From Leptospira biflexa (GTDB lineage: Bacteria > Spirochaetota > UBA4802 > UB4802): DNA of 64,000 nucleotides. Numbering within the stretch: position 1 is the stretch's first letter; each line of letters opens with the position of its first letter. Both the position numbers and the translations under genes were made by a program. Shown piece by piece: positions 55,729-63,010 of this stretch. Below the pieces are notes generated by a model, which searched no databases, had not been told where the DNA came from, and saw nothing but the letters and a program-made list of their open reading frames with translations. The stretch covers positions 1 to 64,000 of the forward strand of contig DYLU01000008.1 in NCBI GenBank assembly GCA_020721905.1. The letters run 5' to 3'.

Positions 55729-56706
55729 TTATCTTTTGAGCATCATTATTATCCTGCTGTTTCCTTTTTCAATTGCTATGTCCAGTGGTGTTTTCCCCTC
55801 ATTGTTCCTTATGTCTTTTTGTGACCCATGTTTTAGTAATAATGCTATCAATTCAACTGGCTTTTCTCGTAATACTGCATAATGCAACGCAGTATTACCC
55901 AACTTATCCTGATGGTTCACATCTATACCTTTTTGTATAAGATGTGTTATATAAGCATATTTTTTTTTAAACTTATTCTTTTTAAATTTTAAAGGAGGAA
56001 GTACGCTTTCTATGAGCGCATTAACACCACTATCTGATTCTGCATTAATATCAATCCCATTTTCTAATAAAACATCAACTATTCTTGTATTGTAACCATT
56101 AAAACTATGAAAAATTAAAGCATTCATGCCCTGTTTGTCTTTTACTTTTACGTTAATACCTTTTTCTATTAAATATTTTACTATTTCTATATTATCATCC
56201 ATCAGTGCATGAAACAACAACGGCCATCCAAATTCATCAATATTATTAATATTACTGCCATTCTCAACATATATTTTTACTAAATCCAAATACCATAAAA
56301 AATGATTCAATGGTATCAACCCCAAATAATTTTTTTGATTAACATTGGCTCCATTTTTGATTAAAAATTTTACCACCTCAATATCATATGTCCTAAATAA
56401 ACAATTTTCTTCTACACCATTTACAGCATTAATATCAGCCCCATATTCCAAAAACAATTTTATAATATCAATATCATTTGTACTAACTGCAATATGTAAA
56501 GGAACATAACTAAATGTCCGCTCACTATTTATATTTATTTTCCTATCCAATATTCGCTTTATATAATCAGTATCCTTTTCTATTATTGCCTGTTTAAATC
56601 TTAATTTTTCTTCTTTACTTAACGGTGATTGACATCCTAAAAATGATATTATTGTTAATAAAATCAAAACAACATCGACTAAATATTTACATATAATTCT
56701 ACTCAT
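55729..56706 (-). CDS. Ankyrin-repeat lipoprotein, candidate immunity protein of the Rhs module
   Basis: 325 aa. The signal peptide ends in a lipobox (IISFLGC, Cys25). The mature part is about eight ankyrin repeats, for example VPLHIAVSTNDIDIIKLFLE, FGWPLLFHALMDDNIEIVKY and GNTALHYAVLREKPVELIAL. Ankyrin proteins are known as immunity partners in polymorphic-toxin loci, and this gene starts 28 nt after the Rhs tip on the same strand, which suits that role, but no proof is visible. It is markedly AT-rich compared with the Rhs core. Confidence 0.8.
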   Translation of the reverse strand: MSRIICKYLVDVVLILLTIISFLGCQSPLSKEEKLRFKQAIIEKDTDYIKRILDRKININSERTFSYVPLHIAVSTNDIDIIKLFLEYGADINAVNGVEENCLFRTYDIEVVKFLIKNGANVNQKNYLGLIPLNHFLWYLDLVKIYVENGSNINNIDEFGWPLLFHALMDDNIEIVKYLIEKGINVKVKDKQGMNALIFHSFNGYNTRIVDVLLENGIDINAESDSGVNALIESVLPPLKFKKNKFKKKYAYITHLIQKGIDVNHQDKLGNTALHYAVLREKPVELIALLLKHGSQKDIRNNEGKTPLDIAIEKGNSRIIMMLKR

Positions 56707-56734
56707 TTTATTTATCCCTCTATCATCTATTATT

Positions 56735-58627
56735 TCATCTCTTATTTGTTTGATTTACAATAGATTGTGCTCTGCTGAATGCTTCATCGGAAACTATATC
56801 ATATACTTTTTCCCAAAATCTCGACAATTCAGGATTGTAATTATATGGAATTTCATAATTCGAATATAAATTAAATGCATAAGTTGCTATATTTTTCAAT
56901 ACTGCGGCATCCATTCCCACTGCAATCATTCCCAATTGTTTATAATCAACAGCACCCAACGCACTTTTTACTTCATCTACTATGGGCGCTTCTGCTGTAA
57001 TCCCTGACATATTGGCTATTGCTACCAATCTGTCTGTTGTATCTCCTTGTAATCCATCTAAAGCTGCTGTCATTATTGATGCCACTATAAAAAATGTCTT
57101 TGCATCACCTACCCTATTTAACGCCTGGCCTATCTCATTTAATGCCTTTATTGATTCTTTATCTAATTTTATCCCTTCCTCTGCCGCCCAATTCTTTAAG
57201 GCTTTGATAAATTTTGTTCCCCTCTTCTCCTCCTCTGAACATCCTAACAACCTGCCATCCGGGTCTATAAATCGTATTGGATTATTTGCTGCATAACTGT
57301 ATACATCTAGATTTACCGGGTTATATACTCCTCCAAATCCTGCCATTTTCTTTATGTTTATATTATTATAATACCAATAAAAATCATGCTCGGTGTCGTA
57401 GTCGCCCTGCTTGGGGAAGTATTTGCCTTCCTGCAGTGCCGGATCGGCGCTTATCCACCTTGATAGCCGTGCGTCGTAGTAGCGGGCGCCAAAGTAGTAG
57501 AGATTGGTTTCTTTATCCAATTCCTTACCGGTAAATTTATACGGTGTGGTGTAGCCATTCTCTGCTACGGTTGTTGAGCTTGTCGAAACATCCTCTACCC
57601 AGACTTCGCCATATGGCAGGTACTCTATGCGCTCGTGATAGCTACCGGTGTTTGTGGTAAGCACCGAACTTGAGCCCAGGTGATCGCTTGCAAAGTAATA
57701 CGTTGCGGCATTAGTTTCTTCCTTATGCTTCACGATACTTGCCACCCTGGTGTTTCCCACAAACACGTGATTGCTTTCCACCATATCGTTACTTATAACC
57801 ATCCCAGGGTCTATGTAGATTGATTTCCCATACGGCCCGTCCTTGATGATGCGCATTCCCTGTGCATCGTACTCGTAGCGCGTTGCCACATTGCTTGCGC
57901 CTGTTGTATCTATGGTTTTTGTTAACCGGTTTTCCTCATCCCAGTATAATACCCTATTGTAATCTTTTGCGGTGTCGTACACCGCTATCATGTTGCCATT
58001 GGCATCATACCGGTATGTGAGATTATCGTTGATATTGGTCACTGCATGCGGCTTGTTTGCTGCATAACTGTATGTGTAGTTATATGTGAGTCCTGGATCA
58101 TCTCCTTTTACCTTTACTGTCTGCAATTTCTTCATGATATTGCCTATATTGCTGTAGCTAAACTCATTGGTGTAGCTGTGTGTGGTATTACCATTTTCCT
58201 GTATTACTCCTTCCGCCTCTGTGAGCCAATACAGTCTGTCGTACTCGTAGCGGTGCGCTATGCTCTGTACCGTGTTGTTACTCATCACCACGCCGTTTTC
58301 TGTCCTTGTCAGTATGTTCCCTGCCTTATCGTAGGTGTAGGCTATGTTTTGCAGGATACTATCGCCCCTATTTGTCTTTAACTGCACCAGCCTGTGCATG
58401 GCTTCTTCATACCGGTACAGGCTTACCACGCCATTGCCGTACTCCACCTTTGTGCGACTGCCGGATTTATCGTATTGTATGCCCTTCACGTAGTCGGTAC
58501 ACACTACGCCGTAATATCCTGCCGCTCCCTTTATCTGCCCGCCGCTGTCATACGCATACTGCTGTATGTATATGACTCCATTCTCAACTCCGCCATCCTC
58601 ATAGGTGGCGTATATTCTATGCTGCTC
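56735..58627 (-). CDS. 5'-truncated Rhs/YD-repeat protein with unique C-terminal tip
   Basis: The frame is open from a TGA at 58628-58630 to 56735; a GTG at 58504 gives 589 aa, but the similarity continues upstream (ENGVIYIQQYAYDSGGQIKG), so the real N-terminus is missing. In GTG numbering, residues 1-320 are YD repeats (YDANGNMIAVYDTAKDYNRV, YEYDAQGMRIIKD), 322-346 the Rhs-associated core signature (TGKELDKETNLYYFGARYYD) and 402-417 the terminal YSYAANNPIRFIDPDG. Residues 418-589 are an unrelated tip with a hydrophobic helix (FFIVASIMTAALDGL). Normal Rhs proteins exceed 1000 aa. The core is GC-rich and the tip AT-rich, as in known Rhs. It is probably a displaced toxin-tip module, silent unless recombined onto a full gene. 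Confidence 0.85.
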   Translation of the reverse strand, partial: EQHRIYATYEDGGVENGVIYIQQYAYDSGGQIKGAAGYYGVVCTDYVKGIQYDKSGSRTKVEYGNGVVSLYRYEEAMHRLVQLKTNRGDSILQNIAYTYDKAGNILTRTENGVVMSNNTVQSIAHRYEYDRLYWLTEAEGVIQENGNTTHSYTNEFSYSNIGNIMKKLQTVKVKGDDPGLTYNYTYSYAANKPHAVTNINDNLTYRYDANGNMIAVYDTAKDYNRVLYWDEENRLTKTIDTTGASNVATRYEYDAQGMRIIKDGPYGKSIYIDPGMVISNDMVESNHVFVGNTRVASIVKHKEETNAATYYFASDHLGSSSVLTTNTGSYHERIEYLPYGEVWVEDVSTSSTTVAENGYTTPYKFTGKELDKETNLYYFGARYYDARLSRWISADPALQEGKYFPKQGDYDTEHDFYWYYNNINIKKMAGFGGVYNPVNLDVYSYAANNPIRFIDPDGRLLGCSEEEKRGTKFIKALKNWAAEEGIKLDKESIKALNEIGQALNRVGDAKTFFIVASIMTAALDGLQGDTTDRLVAIANMSGITAEAPIVDEVKSALGAVDYKQLGMIAVGMDAAVLKNIATYAFNLYSNYEIPYNYNPELSRFWEKVYDIVSDEAFSRAQSIVNQTNKR

Positions 58628-58661
58628 TCAACTACATTTTAACAATCTTATACATTACATT

Positions 58662-59096
58662 TCATCTTTCTTTAAAAATATATTTTTCTATCATCTTTAA
58701 AAAATTTCTTTGTGTATAGAAGTTTAATAGTAGTAATATTGCAAATAATGTTACATACAAATATTTTGATAAATAAAATCGTAAGAACAATTGATATATA
58801 ATTATTATGAATAAAGAATAAGCAAAACTTGAATTTATAAAACCTTTAATAACTATTTTTATATTATAATTGTCATTTTTATTAATTATTTTTGGAATTT
58901 TGTAAAACATCACATATACTATGTGAATCACTATAAACAATAGTACTAAACCAACAAAAATAGCTTGGAAATGTTTAAAAACTAAACCAGTTGCAAAATG
59001 ATGAAACTCACAACTAGATAAAATTCTTATAGAAATTGAAAGGAAAAATGGTATTAAATAAAATGAAAATATTATTTCATCTTTTTTAATACTCAT
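58662..59096 (-). CDS. Small membrane protein, candidate immunity protein
   Basis: 144 aa, extremely AT-rich (58681-58740 has 10 G/C in 60). Four hydrophobic segments (about 8-25, 42-62, 88-106 and 112-130) separated by Lys-rich loops. No family is recognised. It begins 2 nt after the orphan Rhs tip fragment on the same strand, the position of an immunity gene. It could also be an unrelated integral membrane protein. Confidence 0.55.
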   Translation of the reverse strand: MSIKKDEIIFSFYLIPFFLSISIRILSSCEFHHFATGLVFKHFQAIFVGLVLLFIVIHIVYVMFYKIPKIINKNDNYNIKIVIKGFINSSFAYSLFIIIIYQLFLRFYLSKYLYVTLFAILLLLNFYTQRNFLKMIEKYIFKER

Positions 59097-59098
59097 AA

Positions 59099-59467
59099 TT
59101 AATCTTCACCTAAATAATCTATAATTGAACCTATAACATTCCCTAATGCTTCATATTTATTTAAAGGTATATCTGGAAATGATGGTGTAATGGCAGATAT
59201 TACTCCATAACCAAAATAGTTTATCTGCGGTCCGTACCTGAGCATCATATTCCCTATACCTGGTATCGACTGTATTGCACCTGTCACCAAAGAACCATTT
59301 TGTAATACTGCCCCTGCTGAATATGCTAATAATCCTCCATACAGCGATAGTTTTATCCCTGTATCTGTTGCTAACGCCCCATTAATCAACATCCCTGCTC
59401 CCGCTATCTCTGCCTTCGTTAACCCGTAGGCTAAAATCCAGCATCTTAAACAATTATTGTTGTTTGT
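59099..59467 (-). pseudogene. Orphan Rhs C-terminal tip fragment
   Basis: The frame is open from TAA 59468-59470 to 59099, 122 codons; an internal ATG at 59392 would give 97 aa, but GLTKAEIAGAGMLINGALAT continues upstream of it without a start. The glycine- and alanine-rich run (GGLLAYSAGAVLQNGSLVTG and IPGIGNMMLRYG) resembles tips that follow the Rhs core. No core repeats precede it, so it looks like a displaced tip that lost its core. A membrane-protein gene follows at 2 nt. Confidence 0.5.
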
Positions 59468-59887
59468 TTACTATCGTAGCTTTTATCCTGTCCTTGCTTT
59501 GATTCCTTCCTCTTTTTATTTATAGTGTAATGAAAAGACTCTCTATTTTTTACTTTAAAAATTACTATTCTGACTTTGAAACTTTATTCAACCACTATGT
59601 GTTCTAATTCAGTGCCCGGCTAAAACCTGGGGGGTAGTACGCAATAATTATTCAATAATCTATATAGAAACACTCTTGACATTATGCTATAGTACATGTT
59701 GTATTCGTCATAATTGGTAATGTCAATACAAAAAAAGTATTTAAATCATAAACCATGGAGATTATTCCCCAACAGTAACTGCATTAATGAATTATTACGC
59801 ATGTAATCACTTTGGAAGAAGATATTATAGACAATTATTTATCAAGGTACAATTGTAGTAATAAATTATTAAGGGAGGTGCTGTGCA
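59468..59887. other. Intergenic stretch between the Rhs island and metH
   Basis: 420 bp. Contains the metH leader with AAGGGAGGTG (59872-59881) just before the start, and a candidate promoter at 59676. No cobalamin or S-adenosylmethionine riboswitch pattern is recognisable, and there is no complete gene. The left part is probably the edge of the decayed island. Confidence 0.5.
59676..59705 (+). promoter_or_regulatory. Weak candidate promoter of metH
   Basis: TTGACA (59676-59681) is perfect, but the best -10 box is TGTATT at an 18-nt distance (59700-59705). About 180 nt upstream of metH. Confidence 0.35.
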
Positions 59888-62302
59888 GTGAATTTTAAAG
59901 AACGTTTACAAAAGCCGTATCCACTTATTATGGATGGTGCTATGGGAACCATGATTTTCAATGCATTACCCAATTATAGAGGAAATCTTGAATTACTCAA
60001 TATAGAGCGTCCTGATATTATTGCATCAATACACAAAGAATATATTAATGCAGGTGCCGATATTATTGAAACAAATACCTTTGGCGGGAATACACTTAAA
60101 TTAGCTGAAGCTAAACTGGACTCACGTTGTGAAAAAATCAACAGAGAAGCAGCACAAATTGCAAAATCAGTAGCAAACGGGAAAGCATTTGTAGCCGGTT
60201 CGGTTGGACCAACAGGTACTCTGGTTGAGCCTTTGGGAATAACACCGGCTGAAACAGTATATAATGCATTTAAACGGCAGATTCAGGGATTGGTTGCGGG
60301 TGGTGTCGATTGTATTGCTATTGAAACTATGACCGACTTACAGGAAGCTCGCCTTGCGTTGCGTGCTGCCAAAGACGTGGCAGATATTCCTGTAATTTGC
60401 AGTATGACATTTGAATCTAATGGGAAAACCGTAACCGGCACCGATATCGTGACTGCACTTGCCACACTTTCACAGATGGGTGCGGATATTGTAGGAGCTA
60501 ATTGCAGCATGGGCCCGGATGGTTTAGTTGCACTTTTCAGGGGAACTATCGCCCAGCTTCATGAATTGGGAGTCCCTCTTTCAGTATGGGCCAATGCAGG
60601 ACTGCCTGAGCTTATTGACGGCAAAGCTGTTTATAATCTTTCACCAAAGTGTTTTGCATCCCTGTCACTTGAATTTGCACAGATGGGCTTTTCAATCATT
60701 GGCGGTTGCTGTGGCACCACGCCTGACCACATCAGAATGCTGTCTACTGCAGTAAAATATATTCTTAATAGAACAGAAAAGACTAAAACATTCAACTACA
60801 TTACAAGCCGTTATACACATATTAATGTTTTGAAACACAAAGGACTGCTCATCATTGGTGAACGGCTAAACCCAACTGCACGCAAACAATTTGCTGCTGA
60901 ACTTAAAGAAAATACATTTACCTTCCTGCGTAATGAATCCAGGAAACAGCAGGATGAAGGTGCTCATTGTCTGGATATTAATGTTGGCGTTCCCGGCATT
61001 GATGAAGTTGCCGTGATGAAAAAAGCGGTTAATGTGTTAAGCAATACTGTAACCATTCCCCTCATGATTGATTCGGATAATCCTTCTGTAATTCAGGCTG
61101 CATTATGGCAATACCCGGGAATACCAATTATAAACTCTATCAGCGCAAAGAAACAAAGCTTTGATACAATGCTTCCGCTTTTAAAGAAATCTGGCAGCTT
61201 TGTGGTTGCCATGTGCCTTGATGAAAGTGGTATTCATAAAGAAGCCAGTAAGCGCATTACCATTGGGGAAAATCTCATTGATTTGCTGCAACAACATGGT
61301 ATTGCTCAGTCGCGCATTTTTGTTGACCCACTTATTCTGGCCGAAAGTGCAGAAAGCGGGGCAGCACAGGAAACGCTGAAGGTTATTGAACATTTTGCAA
61401 AAAAGGGTATCAAAACAAGTATTGGATTAAGCAATATATCGTTTGGTTTGCCACAGCGTAAATACATTAACAATGTATTTTTAAAACTTGCCTTGCAAAG
61501 AGGACTTACTGCAGCAATTGTTAACCCAGCAGTTATTGACACTACTACAGAACTATCCTCACATGAAGAAAAGCTGGCTTTAGATTTTATAGAAGGAAGG
61601 GATAAAAACGCTAACACTTATATTGCTTTTTTTGGGCAGGTCCAGAAACAAAAGGCAGCAACAAGCGAGCAGGTAAATATACTTGAAAAGATCTTTACAC
61701 TGGTTGTGGAAGGAAACAGCGATGACATTGAAACTGTAGTAACCGAAGCATTGCAGACATATTCCCCTGAAACCATAATGAATGATGCTTTGATAGCAGC
61801 TCTTGAAAAGGTTGGTGACTTATACAGCAAGGGTGAATACTTTTTACCACAAATGATAGCATCAGCTGATAGCATGAAAAAGGGATTCAATATACTTAAG
61901 CCCCTGATGCTGCAAAAGAAGGAATCGGTGCTGGGTAAAGTAGTTATATGCACCGTAAAAGGTGATATACATGACATTGGTAAAAATATCGTTGCCATGA
62001 TGCTTGAAAATCACGGCTTTGATGTAACTGACTTAGGCAAGGATGTTCCAAATGAAAACGTTATTGAAGCAATACAGCATCATAAACCAGACATTGTATG
62101 CTTAAGTTCACTTTTAACAACTACTATGCCCAATATGGGTACTATTGCAAATGAAATTAAAACCCAGAAGCTATCATGTAATCTTATGATAGGTGGTGCG
62201 GTTGTGACAAAAGAATATGCTGACAGCATTGGTGCGTTTTACGGAAAAGATGCTGTTGAAGCCGTTGCTGTGGCAAAGAGTATTATGAAGAAATCTAAAT
62301 AA
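59888..62302 (+). CDS. metH: Cobalamin-dependent methionine synthase lacking the reactivation domain
   Basis: Transfers the methyl group of methyl-THF to homocysteine through cobalamin. 804 aa from GTG 59888. Zinc/homocysteine domain (1-about 290) with Cys206, Cys274 and Cys275 (GANCSMGPDG, GGCCGTTPDH), pterin-binding domain (about 310-580; GERLNPTARKQF, LDINVGVPGIDEV), cap (about 600-680) and cobalamin domain with GDIHDIGKNIVAMMLENHG (the B12-ligating His) ending near 800. Full MetH is about 1200 aa because of a C-terminal AdoMet/reactivation domain, which is absent here; such short forms use a separate reactivating protein or none. Promoter and regulation are not clear. Confidence 0.93.
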   Translation: MNFKERLQKPYPLIMDGAMGTMIFNALPNYRGNLELLNIERPDIIASIHKEYINAGADIIETNTFGGNTLKLAEAKLDSRCEKINREAAQIAKSVANGKAFVAGSVGPTGTLVEPLGITPAETVYNAFKRQIQGLVAGGVDCIAIETMTDLQEARLALRAAKDVADIPVICSMTFESNGKTVTGTDIVTALATLSQMGADIVGANCSMGPDGLVALFRGTIAQLHELGVPLSVWANAGLPELIDGKAVYNLSPKCFASLSLEFAQMGFSIIGGCCGTTPDHIRMLSTAVKYILNRTEKTKTFNYITSRYTHINVLKHKGLLIIGERLNPTARKQFAAELKENTFTFLRNESRKQQDEGAHCLDINVGVPGIDEVAVMKKAVNVLSNTVTIPLMIDSDNPSVIQAALWQYPGIPIINSISAKKQSFDTMLPLLKKSGSFVVAMCLDESGIHKEASKRITIGENLIDLLQQHGIAQSRIFVDPLILAESAESGAAQETLKVIEHFAKKGIKTSIGLSNISFGLPQRKYINNVFLKLALQRGLTAAIVNPAVIDTTTELSSHEEKLALDFIEGRDKNANTYIAFFGQVQKQKAATSEQVNILEKIFTLVVEGNSDDIETVVTEALQTYSPETIMNDALIAALEKVGDLYSKGEYFLPQMIASADSMKKGFNILKPLMLQKKESVLGKVVICTVKGDIHDIGKNIVAMMLENHGFDVTDLGKDVPNENVIEAIQHHKPDIVCLSSLLTTTMPNMGTIANEIKTQKLSCNLMIGGAVVTKEYADSIGAFYGKDAVEAVAVAKSIMKKSK

Positions 62303-62446
62303 CTTTTTTTATAAATTTAGTTGACATAAAGATTGTATATACAAGAATTCGCTTATGTTATTATAGTGGATTGTAGTACAAATCCGCTTCTTTTACTCTA
62401 TATTTTACAGGTTTTTACATCACAACAAAGATTAAGGAGCACGTCT

Positions 62447-62965
62447 GTGAAAGGGACACGTTCTTTTTTACTTTTTTTCTTACCTTTTGTTATATTTTCA
62501 TACATCTCATTTATAGTATTTCAGCAGGCCTGCGATTATGCAATGAACGTGCAGGCAAAGAAACTTCTTCCATTCAATCATCGCACTCATATCACTAAAT
62601 ACGGTGCATCAGACTGTGAAATGTGTCACAGCTATGATAGTAATGGAAGGTTTAATGGTATCCCTACTGTAGCAGTATGTAAGCAATGTCATGATCCAAA
62701 CAAAGCCAGCACTCAGGTATTTTTTGCAGGTTTTAAGGATACTGACAAACCATGGGAATCATTTGCTCAACAGCCGGATCTGGTATATTTCAGTCATAGT
62801 GCTGTTATGAAAAATGAGAAGAAAGCTCAATGCATTTCCTGCCATGGTGATAAGGGCAATTCCACTACAACTGCTAAAATCAAGGGTAAAATGGCTATGG
62901 GTATATGTATGGACTGCCACACAGCTTTAAAAATAAGCAATACATGTACAGTATGTCATGATTAA
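62447..62965 (+). CDS. Membrane-anchored pentahaem c-type cytochrome
   Basis: 172 aa from GTG 62447 with AAGGAG 7-8 nt before; the longer frame to 62333 has no site and a nonsense N-terminus. One N-terminal hydrophobic segment (about 6-24), then five CxxCH haem-binding motifs (CEMCH, CKQCH, CISCH, CMDCH, CTVCH), mostly class-III-like with extra His ligands. It is exported and tethered at the membrane. The next gene encodes a molybdopterin-family subunit, and this pair matches the QrcA/ActA position of Qrc/ACIII-type complexes; ActA is pentahaem and QrcA hexahaem in the studied cases (family knowledge). Confidence 0.88.
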   Translation: MKGTRSFLLFFLPFVIFSYISFIVFQQACDYAMNVQAKKLLPFNHRTHITKYGASDCEMCHSYDSNGRFNGIPTVAVCKQCHDPNKASTQVFFAGFKDTDKPWESFAQQPDLVYFSHSAVMKNEKKAQCISCHGDKGNSTTTAKIKGKMAMGICMDCHTALKISNTCTVCHD

Positions 62966-63010
62966 ATTCTAATTATTGTATCGAAATTCAAGCAAGGAGT
63001 TATTACATCC

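Larger units (their letters stand above)
1429..60552. repeat. Dispersed octamer GCGATAGT across the window
   Basis: By eye at least 20 copies of GCGATAGT on either strand: plus strand at 3623, 5695, 11696, 18144, 21572, 25268, 27138, 31710, 35628, 41292, 44994, 52125, 53343 and 59344; minus strand at 1429, 25526, 36492, 38156, 58358 and 60545. GCGATAGC adds 8 more (near 6424, 12309, 17827, 20722, 32041, 34548, 46918 and 47816). I found no GCGATAGA or GCGATAGG. Copies lie in genes in all three frames and between genes. With about 36% G+C (my estimate) roughly 1-2 copies of each octamer would be expected by chance. Confidence 0.85.

Noticed and set aside
58046-58642. Plus-strand ORFs of 82-111 codons in the Rhs region
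   Set aside because: They are antisense to YD repeats; the GC-rich core leaves all frames open.
59468-59887. Cobalamin riboswitch before metH
   Set aside because: No B12-box-like sequence or suitable folding pattern was recognisable in the leader.
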